This document shows positions 1-4,813 of a stretch of DNA of 5,775 nt, piece by piece. A program made the position numbers and the translations under genes. Location: the NCBI GenBank assembly GCA_020072905.1, contig JAIQGB010000295.1, positions 1 through 5,775 on the forward strand, written 5' to 3'. Source of the stretch: Terriglobia bacterium (GTDB taxonomy: Bacteria > Acidobacteriota > Terriglobia > UBA7540). The notes below the pieces were generated by a model. That model was not told where the DNA came from. It ran no database searches and saw nothing but the letters and a program-made list of their open reading frames with translations. Each line of letters opens with the position of its first letter. The stretch's first letter is position 1.

Positions 1-135
1 GCCGGCGTGGCCGTCCAGGCGCGGCGTGACCTTAACGTTCAGAGGGGCGTCGAGCGCCAGCGCCGCACAATTCAGCGCGCCTCCAAAGTTCCCCACCGTG
101 GCGGGTAAACGCACCAAAACGGATTGGTATGCCAT
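1..135 (-). CDS. thrB: GHMP-family kinase, probably homoserine kinase (N-terminal fragment)
   Basis: Only the first 45 codons are present; the gene continues beyond position 1. Reading down from the ATG at 135, the peptide begins MAYQSVLVRLPATVGNFGGA and continues with small and hydrophobic residues to a DGHAG at the window edge. The pattern of a short beta strand, then R/K-x-PA-T-x-x-N-x-G followed by an Ala/Leu-rich stretch, is the N-terminal strand-loop of GHMP kinases such as homoserine kinase. The ATG is supported by AAAGAGG at 143-149, seven bases upstream. Homoserine kinase phosphorylates homoserine with ATP in the cytoplasm, en route to threonine. That choice within the superfamily rests mainly on the neighbouring dap genes, which share aspartate semialdehyde as precursor. 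The ATP-binding glycine loop lies outside the window, so mevalonate-type or other GHMP kinases are not excluded. A plus-strand gene separates it from dapD, so it probably has its own promoter. Confidence 0.6.
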   Translation of the reverse strand, partial: MAYQSVLVRLPATVGNFGGALNCAALALDAPLNVKVTPRLDGHAG

Positions 136-326
136 GGTCAGGCCTCTTTCACGACGGAGTGCCGGTCAGACACTTCACCCTCAGGCGCCCCTGCCGCACC
201 CTCTAGCATCAGCCCACAACTCGTCCATGTAAAATTCGAAATCTTTATGAGGGGGATAGAAACATTTTATCCTCGGCGAGAATGTTGAACCAAGCCGCGG
301 CCATCGGGATGGGCCTTTCTGTCCGC

Positions 327-342
327 TCTGATCTCGATCAGA
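327..342. promoter_or_regulatory. Perfect inverted repeat upstream of the PilZ gene
   Basis: TCTGATC (327-333), a 2-nt centre, then GATCAGA (336-342) make a perfect 7-bp dyad. It ends 42 bases before the ATG of the PilZ gene at 385. It could be a protein-binding site, or in RNA a 6-bp stem with a CTCG loop. The rest of 136-384 holds no supported gene. The only promoter-like match I see there is for the minus-strand kinase: TAAAAT on the minus strand around 262-268, with a poor -35 eighteen bases upstream. Function is unproven. Confidence 0.3.
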
Positions 343-384
343 TAGTTGCCCCTCACCGGCGGAGAATGTGGTAAATTTCGCGCC

Positions 385-858
385 ATGAGTGGCATAGACC
401 ACGCCAGTCACCTGGAAGGACTTTCCAAAGACCTCGTCGTGGCCGCTGAAAAGCGTGCGACGCTCAAGGCGCAAGTCGCCGCGTTCCGCAAAAGCCGCGC
501 GACGGCCAAGATTTCCGACCAACAGAAAAAAATCAAACGCGAAATCCAGCAGCTTTCGCAGAGGATCGACGATTTGATCAAGCAAATTGCCCAGCCTCCC
601 CCCCGCATGGAGCGCTGGACAGGAGTGATTCCCGTCACTCTGCGCGTCGAGTCGAAGGGAAGAAAATACGAGCACGTCGCTTCCACACTTGACATTTCTG
701 ACCGCGGGCTGAGGATCCTGACCACGACGTCGCTCACGCCCGGTCAGACCCTGGAGGTCTTCTCGAACCGCTCGCTGCTTGGGAATTGCCGCGTGGTGTG
801 GGTTGTCGGCGCCGGCTCCGACCGGCCCAGCGAAGTTGGCTTGGAAATCCTGCGATAA
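385..858 (+). CDS. PilZ-domain protein with N-terminal coiled coil
   Basis: This is a 157-residue soluble protein with no signal peptide or membrane segment. Residues about 12-70 are rich in Lys, Gln, Glu, Arg and spaced Leu/Ile/Val, as in a coiled coil. Residues about 74-157 match a PilZ domain: a beta-rich region with DISDRG at 103-108, fitting the conserved D/N-x-S-x-x-G motif, then a strand ending VGLEIL. PilZ domains bind cyclic di-GMP and regulate motility, polysaccharide production or partner proteins. The other ligand motif, RxxxR, is not clearly present; the expected place has R74-M-E-R77 with shorter spacing, so nucleotide binding is uncertain. The frame is open back to a TTG at 346, but the ATG at 385 is preferred because the extra 13 codons are unlike the family. 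No strong Shine-Dalgarno precedes it. The gene runs against dapD, ends 61 bases from it, and does not belong to the biosynthetic operon by orientation. Confidence 0.82.
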   Translation: MSGIDHASHLEGLSKDLVVAAEKRATLKAQVAAFRKSRATAKISDQQKKIKREIQQLSQRIDDLIKQIAQPPPRMERWTGVIPVTLRVESKGRKYEHVASTLDISDRGLRILTTTSLTPGQTLEVFSNRSLLGNCRVVWVVGAGSDRPSEVGLEILR

Positions 859-895
859 CCGCTCCTGTGAAGTTCGCTCCGCAAACTCAACATGC

Positions 896-914
896 GCAGC
901 GCACCGGACGCTGC
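896..914. terminator. Possible weak hairpin between convergent genes
   Basis: GCAGCG (896-901) and CGCTGC (909-914) form a 6-bp stem with a 7-nt loop in the 61-base gap between the stops of the PilZ gene and dapD. It is placed where a bidirectional terminator would be useful. However, the plus strand has only CTTCCT after it and the minus strand no continuous T-run. It is therefore weak or Rho-assisted at best. Confidence 0.25.
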
Positions 915-919
915 CTTCC

Positions 920-1834
920 TCAGCGAAGCAAGTCTTCAAGCCTTACGGCCTGGTCGGTTTTCTCGTCGCGGTACTTGAGGATGACGGGAGTGTAGAGGGA
1001 AATCCCCAGCTCTTTGCCGCGGCCCTTGGCGACGGCGCGCGCGCCGGGCACGACCACCGCGCCGGAGGGAATCATCAGCGGTTTGTCGCCCTCGCGGCGA
1101 TAGACGGCGTCGCGCACCAGGTCATAGACCGGCGTCGAGCCGGTCAAAATCGTTCCGGCGGCGAGCACCGCGCCCGCGCCCACAATCGTTCCTTCGTAGA
1201 CGCCGCAGTTGCCGCCTACCAACACATCGTCCTCAATAATCACCGGCATCGCGCCCACGGGTTCGAGCACGCCGCCGATTTGCGCCGCGGCGCTGATGTG
1301 CACGCGTTTGCCCACCTGCGCGCACGAGCCGACGAGTGCATGCGAGTCGATCATCGCGCCGTCGTCCACATAGGCGCCCACGTTCACGTACATCGGCGGC
1401 ATCGCGACAACGCCTTGGCCGATGTAGCACCCGTCGCGAATCGATGAGCCGCCGGGGACGATTCGAATGTTGCGGTCGCTCGGGAGATCCTTCAGCGGAA
1501 AGGTGTACTTGTCGCGGAATTGGGATGTTGCCGTGCCGACCCTCGATTTTGATCCCTGCCCTCTCCCTTTGGGAGAGGGGGTCCCGCGCAGCGGGACGGG
1601 TGAGGGGTCGCCCGGCATCTCTTCGATCCGTCCAATCCGAAACCCCAGCAGAATCCCTTTCTTCACCCACGTGTTGACCTTCCATCCCGAGGATGACGAT
1701 GGGTCCGGCTCCGCCGCGCGCACCCGTCCCTCATTCAGCGCTGCTTTGAGCTCGTCAAACGCGTGGAAATACTCCTCGCCGAATTCCTTGCTCTCACGTG
1801 CATAAAGTTCCTCAATTTGTGCTTGCAGATTCAT
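920..1834 (-). CDS. dapD: Tetrahydrodipicolinate N-succinyltransferase (DapD) with repeat-encoded insertion
   Basis: DapD transfers succinyl from succinyl-CoA to tetrahydrodipicolinate in the cytoplasm, the committing step of the succinylase branch of lysine and diaminopimelate synthesis. The 304-residue protein has an alpha-helical N-terminal part (about 1-70, with WKVNTWVKK at 51-59). From about residue 125 it has hexapeptide repeats of a left-handed beta helix. NVGAYVDDGAMID (151-163), VGSCAQVGKRVHIS (168-181), IGGVLEP (186-192) and VIIEDDVLVGG (198-208) are family hallmarks that separate DapD from DapH. D163 and E214 appear to sit at the acidic catalytic positions known in the family. The usual length is about 275, and the surplus maps to residues about 76-103, where codons are supplied by a REP-like palindrome (1554-1607). 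The frame is kept and all beta-helix motifs are intact, so the enzyme is probably active. The ATG at 1834 gives the normal N-terminus; the only SD-like AGGT lies 12 bases upstream. The TA island lies immediately upstream and may read through. Confidence 0.95.
   Translation of the reverse strand: MNLQAQIEELYARESKEFGEEYFHAFDELKAALNEGRVRAAEPDPSSSSGWKVNTWVKKGILLGFRIGRIEEMPGDPSPVPLRGTPSPKGRGQGSKSRVGTATSQFRDKYTFPLKDLPSDRNIRIVPGGSSIRDGCYIGQGVVAMPPMYVNVGAYVDDGAMIDSHALVGSCAQVGKRVHISAAAQIGGVLEPVGAMPVIIEDDVLVGGNCGVYEGTIVGAGAVLAAGTILTGSTPVYDLVRDAVYRREGDKPLMIPSGAVVVPGARAVAKGRGKELGISLYTPVILKYRDEKTDQAVRLEDLLR
1554..1607. repeat. REP-like double-hairpin element inside dapD
   Basis: Two perfect adjacent hairpins are visible. 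CCCTCTCCC (1559-1567) pairs with GGGAGAGGG (1571-1579) around TTT. GTCCCGC (1581-1587) pairs with GCGGGAC (1591-1597) around GCA. The closing GGGTGAGGG (1598-1606) can also pair with the first arm with one mismatch, a switchable design. CGACCCTC at 1537-1544 and GAGGGGTCG at 1602-1610 form an imperfect outer stem, so the inserted unit may span about 1537-1610. From memory, this CCCTCTCCC / GGGAGAGGG / GGGTGAGGG layout recurs as an interspersed intergenic palindrome in many high-GC bacteria. Here it lies within codons and encodes about residues 76-95 of DapD. Confidence 0.8.
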
Positions 1835-1860
1835 GGGTCAGATTTTACCTGAGATGTAGC

Positions 1861-1916
1861 GCGGAATTGTTCTTTAACTGCGCGGTATTTCAATTGGCAT
1901 GCACCAGAAATTCCGC
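1861..1916. repeat. 8-bp inverted repeat in the dapD leader
   Basis: GCGGAATT (1861-1868) is perfectly inverted as AATTCCGC (1909-1916), with a 40-base centre. It lies between the stop of the PIN gene and the dapD start. It could close a long leader stem-loop or be a split binding site. No convincing -35/-10 pair for dapD is visible in 1835-1922; TTGAAA occurs on the minus strand but without a good -10 at proper spacing. Confidence 0.25.
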
Positions 1917-1922
1917 CTGCTG

Positions 1923-2807
1923 CTACATGTCGCGAACTATTTCCAATACGTTGCGTCTGATTTTCGAGGAGTAATTGAGACCAAGCCTTCTGTCCACCCT
2001 GTTAATATGCGTGGCAATGCGCCTATCGGTCGTGAATAGGTCTGCGTACGGAAGCGCTTGGAGATTGAAGAAATCTCCCAAATCACCGTCTTCCAGCTGG
2101 TCGCCAACATCCTCCACGAGTGAGTGGAATGCTTCAAAAGACAATCTCGTCGAAGGGCACCATGCAGGGTTTTGATAAACCGTCTCGGCTATCCGCTGGA
2201 GGCGCTGCGGGTCTTGCTCTTGGACAGGAGCACTCGACGTTACCCACCTCATCCGGTCTGCGATCTTTCGAATGAACAGGGCCTTCCGTGCCGCGGGCCT
2301 ATTGCCCAACCCTTGTAGAAGCTCGCGTTCCTGCCTAAACAGTTCCCGGTAAAAAGCAATGTGTCGTCGCTTCTGTTCGCGGGGATTAAAACTCCCTGAG
2401 CGCCAAAGGTCGAAGACAATTTCGGGGAGCGTGTAGTTTATCCAGCCCAAAACCTCTGCGGGCGGATTTTCGAAAGTTTCGAGGAAATTTCCGACATAAG
2501 GGTCGATGCCAACGTATGGTTGGCCAGTGCGACAGGCCTCCATCGCAGCTCGCACCTCCAAGTCGGGCAGATGTCCGGTGTCTACCCACGCGTGAGGGAA
2601 CTGGTCAAGTCTCCTGAGGGTTCTCGTTACGGGTGTGGTCGAATTCGGATCCCAGATGGGCTCGGCAATCTCGCAGATTAAGGGAAAGGACAGAACCAAC
2701 GCATGATGGCCCTGGAGCAACAGTGCTTCAAGGTCATCTGCTGCGACTCCCGCAATGCCGCGCTCTATGAGGTTGATGACGTCGCGAGTATCCAGGTGAA
2801 TTCGCAT
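1923..2807 (-). CDS. Large PIN-like domain protein, putative ribonuclease
   Basis: The predicted protein has 294 residues from the ATG at 2807. It opens with IHLDTRDVINLIE (3-15), like the first strand of PIN nucleases with the leading acidic residue D6. E47 in LICEIAEP is a candidate second acid. Near the C-terminus, GDLGDFF (241-247) followed by YADLFTTDRRI (254-264) resembles the last PIN motifs; D242 or D245, D256 and D261 are metal-ligand candidates. PIN domains are Mg/Mn-dependent RNases, often VapC toxins, but those have about 130 residues. Here about 180 mostly helical residues separate the second and third motifs. It is therefore a large PIN-like protein rather than a plain VapC, and its substrate is unknown. 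The frame is open further upstream, to an ATG at 2915 that overlaps mazF. 2807 is chosen because the PIN strand starts at once, though neither it nor the ATG at 2846 has a clear SD. It follows mazF by 73 bases on the same strand and is probably cotranscribed. Its GC is lower than in the dap genes. Confidence 0.65.
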   Translation of the reverse strand: MRIHLDTRDVINLIERGIAGVAADDLEALLLQGHHALVLSFPLICEIAEPIWDPNSTTPVTRTLRRLDQFPHAWVDTGHLPDLEVRAAMEACRTGQPYVGIDPYVGNFLETFENPPAEVLGWINYTLPEIVFDLWRSGSFNPREQKRRHIAFYRELFRQERELLQGLGNRPAARKALFIRKIADRMRWVTSSAPVQEQDPQRLQRIAETVYQNPAWCPSTRLSFEAFHSLVEDVGDQLEDGDLGDFFNLQALPYADLFTTDRRIATHINRVDRRLGLNYSSKIRRNVLEIVRDM

Positions 2808-2880
2808 TCGTTGGCGTGCGCTTACTTCGCCGGTTCGCGCAGGCATCGCGCTTTTTGCGATCCGTACGATTCGGCTTGAA

Positions 2881-3222
2881 TCAAAGGCCCAGCACCAAGC
2901 GCAGGCCGGCTTCAACTTCTTGCATCAGCGACGAAGGCAAAACTCCAATCCGTTGGGTAAGTCGGGCCTTATTCACAGTGGCGGCTTGAGAGACGTTGAT
3001 TACAGATTCCTTTGCCAGTCCGGTGTCCTTAGTGCGGCAAAGCACGTTCCCCGGTGCGCCCGCCAAACGCAAGTTGGAGGTGATCGCCAGCACGATCACT
3101 GTGCGGATGCTGCCCTCGTTAAACTGATTAGTTTGGATTACCAAAACAGGGCGGCGGTAACCAGGTTCGGAGCCTGCCGGTTCCGGCAGTGATGCCCACC
3201 ACATCTCCCCGCGCCTGATCAC
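2881..3222 (-). CDS. mazF: MazF/PemK-family endoribonuclease toxin
   Basis: MazF toxins cut mRNA at short sequence motifs and slow growth unless held by the antitoxin. The 113-residue length is normal. RRGEMWW (3-9), GSEPGYRRPVLVIQ (17-30), VLAITSN (44-50) and SVINVSQ (73-79) follow the family's order. R24 next to P25 and T48 occupy the catalytic Arg and Thr positions known from Bacillus subtilis MazF (R25, T48), so the toxin looks intact. The C-terminus GLRLVLGL is also typical. The start is a GTG at 3222 that overlaps the antitoxin stop as GTGA, with GGAGG at 3227-3231 four bases upstream, so translation is coupled to the antitoxin. An internal ATG at codon 7 would remove the conserved first strand. 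Cleavage specificity cannot be read from the sequence. Confidence 0.92.
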   Translation of the reverse strand: MIRRGEMWWASLPEPAGSEPGYRRPVLVIQTNQFNEGSIRTVIVLAITSNLRLAGAPGNVLCRTKDTGLAKESVINVSQAATVNKARLTQRIGVLPSSLMQEVEAGLRLVLGL

Positions 3223-3455
3223 CAGTCCTCCCGCCCGAGGGCCTCGCTTTGCAGGTGGGCAAGCACGGGATCAAGTTCCGATGACTCGGTCCGATAGACT
3301 GCGTCCAGCGCTTCTTTGATGCCTTTTGATCTCTGACGTTGGAGGTATGCCTCCAAGGCCCGGGCATAGAGCTGACTGCGCGGGATGCGGAGCCGCTTAG
3401 TGAGGCGTTCAGCCTCTTTGAAAAGAGGGTCAGGTATTGAGACTGCTGTTTTCAT
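3219..3455 (-). CDS. mazE: Ribbon-helix-helix antitoxin of the MazF module
   Basis: This is a 78-residue protein. Residues 2-8 (KTAVSIP) form the DNA-contacting strand of a ribbon-helix-helix fold. Helices follow at about 9-22 (DPLFKEAERLTKRL) and 26-42 (RSQLYARALEAYLQRQR). The charged tail, about 45-78, should wrap the toxin. RHH antitoxins dimerise, bind a palindrome at their own promoter, and neutralise the toxin made downstream. The ATG at 3455 is chosen over the in-frame start at 3533 because the RHH strand begins at residue 2 and because a strong promoter lies directly upstream. The extra 26 codons of the longer frame run through that promoter. No Shine-Dalgarno precedes 3455, and the predicted transcript begins at the ATG itself. 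The symbol is by role: the fold is RHH (VapB/PemI-like), not the AbrB-type MazE of E. coli. Confidence 0.88.
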   Translation of the reverse strand: MKTAVSIPDPLFKEAERLTKRLRIPRSQLYARALEAYLQRQRSKGIKEALDAVYRTESSELDPVLAHLQSEALGREDW

Positions 3456-3461
3456 GCGGCT

Positions 3462-3490
3462 AGTATAACCACGGTCATACCGAAGGTCAA
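3462..3490 (-). promoter_or_regulatory. Sigma70-type promoter of the antitoxin-toxin operon
   Basis: On the minus strand, TTGACC (3490-3485, five of six to the -35 consensus) is followed by exactly 17 bases and TATACT (3467-3462, five of six to the -10). With normal geometry the first transcribed base is at about 3455, the A of the antitoxin ATG. The mRNA would therefore be leaderless, in agreement with the missing Shine-Dalgarno. The promoter lies within the 91 bases between dapA and the antitoxin, so the island is not dependent on dap transcription. Confidence 0.72.
3463..3480. promoter_or_regulatory. Candidate antitoxin operator palindrome
   Basis: On the minus strand GTATGACC and GGTTATAC flank a central GT, with 7 of 8 arm positions matched. 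The 18-bp dyad overlaps the -10 box and most of the promoter spacer, so a bound protein would block RNA polymerase. RHH antitoxins and their toxin complexes are known to bind such sites for autoregulation. Binding here is inferred from position and symmetry. Confidence 0.6.
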
Positions 3491-3546
3491 GGTCGTGATC
3501 AACTGGCAGTATGCCAACACCGGCCGTGCCCACCCGAACGTCGGCG

Positions 3547-4449
3547 CTACGACACCTTCTGCGTTTGCAGCAATCCTTGCGCGGCCATCGCTTTCTCGAG
3601 CTTGGCGCGGTTTTCGGGTTTCATGGGGACCATGGGGAGGCGATAGACTTCCTCGATCAGGCCCATCATGGCGAGCGCGGCTTTGACGGGGACGGGATTG
3701 GTCTCCAGGAAGTTCGCTTGCACGAGCGGCAGAAGCTGGAAGTGGAGCTTGCGCGCTTCATCGTATTTCCCGTCGAGCATCAAGTGCGCGAGTCGCGTCA
3801 TCTGGCCAGGGATTTCATTGGAAACAACCGAGATGATGCCCACGCCGCCCAGCGCCATGAGCGGAAACGTGAACGCGTCGTCGCCCGAGAGCACAAAAAA
3901 GCCGGGCTCGACGGCACTCAGAACTTCCATCTGCTGCGTGATGCTGCCGGAGGCTTCCTTGATGCCGATGATATTCGGAATCTTGGAAAGCCGGGCCACG
4001 GTGGCGGGCTCGATATTCGAGCCGGTGCGCCCCGGAACGTTGTAGAGAATGAGGGGCAGGCGCGTGGATTCGGCGATGGCCTTGAAATGCTGATACAGAC
4101 CTTCCTGGGTGGGCTTGTTATAGTAGGGAGCTACAGAAAGCAGGCCTTGGACTTTGATCTTTTCCACTTCCTGGGCGAGGTCGATTACTTTCCCTGTGCT
4201 GTTTCCTCCCACTCCCGCGATGACGGGGACTTTTCCCGCTACCTCTTGGACCACGACCCTGATAATGTCCAGGAATTCCGCGTGCTCGAGGGTTGGGGTT
4301 TCGCCGGTTGTTCCGCAGGGAACCAGGAAATCGATGCCACCGCGAAGCTGGAATTGTACCAGCCGCCGCAACGCCTCCACGTCCACAGTCGTATCCCGGC
4401 CGAAGGGCGTCACCAGCGCCGTGCCGCAACCACGAATCTCCAGGCTCAT
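3547..4449 (-). CDS. dapA: 4-hydroxy-tetrahydrodipicolinate synthase (DapA)
   Basis: DapA condenses pyruvate with aspartate semialdehyde to 4-hydroxy-tetrahydrodipicolinate, the first step specific to lysine and diaminopimelate. It is a 300-residue (beta/alpha)8 aldolase of normal length. GTTGE (46-50), APYYNKPTQEGLYQHF (108-122 region), YNVPGRTG (136-143) and IGIKEASG (161-168) are present. K164 is the Schiff-base lysine, T48, Y110 and Y136 the proton-relay residues, and R141 the carboxylate-binding Arg, by alignment to E. coli K161, T45, Y107, Y133 and R138. At the lysine feedback site H56 and N83 are kept, but the counterparts of E. coli S48, A49, H56 and E84 are T51, P52, F59 and K87, suggesting weak or no lysine inhibition. 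The ATG at 4449 is preceded by GAGGAGG at 4454-4460, the best SD in the window. hicB ends 20 bases upstream, so the two are likely cotranscribed. Confidence 0.97.
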   Translation of the reverse strand: MSLEIRGCGTALVTPFGRDTTVDVEALRRLVQFQLRGGIDFLVPCGTTGETPTLEHAEFLDIIRVVVQEVAGKVPVIAGVGGNSTGKVIDLAQEVEKIKVQGLLSVAPYYNKPTQEGLYQHFKAIAESTRLPLILYNVPGRTGSNIEPATVARLSKIPNIIGIKEASGSITQQMEVLSAVEPGFFVLSGDDAFTFPLMALGGVGIISVVSNEIPGQMTRLAHLMLDGKYDEARKLHFQLLPLVQANFLETNPVPVKAALAMMGLIEEVYRLPMVPMKPENRAKLEKAMAAQGLLQTQKVS

Positions 4450-4465
4450 GGTGCCTCCTCAGACA

Positions 4466-4495
4466 GGGGCTAGGGACTAGGTGTAGGGACTGGGG
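4466..4495. repeat. G-rich roughly 7-nt tandem repeat overlapping the hicB stop
   Basis: On the plus strand the units GGGGCTA, GGGACTA, GGTGTA and GGGACTG follow each other, ending in GGG; the third unit lacks one base. The array covers the last codons and stop of hicB and part of the spacer to dapA. It encodes the tail VPTPSP. Similar CTAGTCCC-type strings are familiar to me from non-coding acidobacterial DNA, a memory-based impression. Four runs of three or more G on the template strand could allow a quadruplex, but one loop would be 10 bases. Confidence 0.5.
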
Positions 4496-4718
4496 AACCG
4501 CCAACTGCGACCTCAATCTGTTGCAGTCCAACGAAGCGTGGAAGTTCGTCGAGCGGGCCCTTGTATTCCTCGAGGCACAATTCGAGTACTTCTTTCAGGT
4601 TTTTCTGAAGCTCATCCAGGGTGGCAGCTTGAGTGTGTGCGCCAGGTATGCCCGGCACAATCCCAACATAGAGGCCTGACTCGGGGTCCCATTCGACATA
4701 CGCTGAAAACGTCTTCAT
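4470..4718 (-). CDS. hicB: Solo HicB-family antitoxin
   Basis: This is an 82-residue protein. Residues 2-51 follow the HicB partial RNase H fold: strand TFSAYVEWD (3-11), strand GLYVGIVPGIPGAHTQ (15-30), then the amphipathic helix TLDELQKNLKEVLELCLEE (33-51). A short segment, PRFVGLQQIEVAV (60-72), completes the form common in compact HicB proteins. HicB normally blocks the dsRBD-like mRNA interferase HicA. No HicA (about 60-80 residues, with a conserved GSH-type His motif) is encoded on either side: dapB ends 95 bases upstream and dapA starts 20 bases downstream. No separate DNA-binding C-terminal domain follows either. The last residues GGSPVPTPSP come from a repeat array and are unlike the family. 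The ATG at 4718 has GAGGG at 4725-4729, six bases upstream. It could be an orphan antitoxin, a remnant of a lost pair, or a protein with a new role in the operon. Confidence 0.82.
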   Translation of the reverse strand: MKTFSAYVEWDPESGLYVGIVPGIPGAHTQAATLDELQKNLKEVLELCLEEYKGPLDELPRFVGLQQIEVAVGGSPVPTPSP

Positions 4719-4737
4719 AAACCGCCCTCGTCCTCCG

Positions 4738-4766
4738 TTTATAGCAGAAGACCTGCCGGGTGCGAA
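4738..4766 (-). promoter_or_regulatory. Candidate promoter for hicB-dapA
   Basis: On the minus strand TTCGCA (4766-4761, four of six) is separated by 17 bases from TATAAA (4743-4738, five of six). Transcription would begin near 4731, giving a 13-nt leader that still contains the SD of hicB. It would allow hicB and dapA to be expressed without dapB. The match is moderate and could be chance in the 95-base gap. Confidence 0.4.
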
Positions 4767-4813
4767 GGCCCGTGCAGTGTCCTCTTGGATTCTGTGCCTC
4801 CGCACTCCTGCAT

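Noticed and set aside
181..939. Long minus-strand open frame of 252 codons opposite the PilZ gene
   Set aside because: It lies antisense to a recognisable PilZ domain, lacks any familiar motif and overlaps the 3' end of dapD. The GC-rich wobble of the real gene explains the open frame.
779..1447. Plus-strand open frame rich in His, Arg and Ala
   Set aside because: It is antisense to dapD; the His/Arg/Ala composition is the mirror of hexapeptide-repeat codons.
3456..3533. N-terminal extension of the antitoxin to an ATG at 3533
   Set aside because: The extra 26 codons run through the -35, -10 and operator, and the RHH strand begins directly after the ATG at 3455.
3491..3546. Terminator after dapA from the TGGCA/TGCCA hairpin
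   Set aside because: The stem has only 5 bp with a 3-nt loop and no T-run on the minus strand.
3511..4473. Plus-strand open frame of 320 codons covering dapA
   Set aside because: It is a shadow frame of dapA, whose motifs and SD are unambiguous.
4466..4495. Canonical G-quadruplex
   Set aside because: Four G-runs exist, but the central loop is 10 bases, beyond the usual limit; it is noted only as a possibility.
4719..4813. Missing hicA hidden in the dapB-hicB gap
   Set aside because: Only 95 bases are available, too short for HicA, and I see no HicA-like motif in it.
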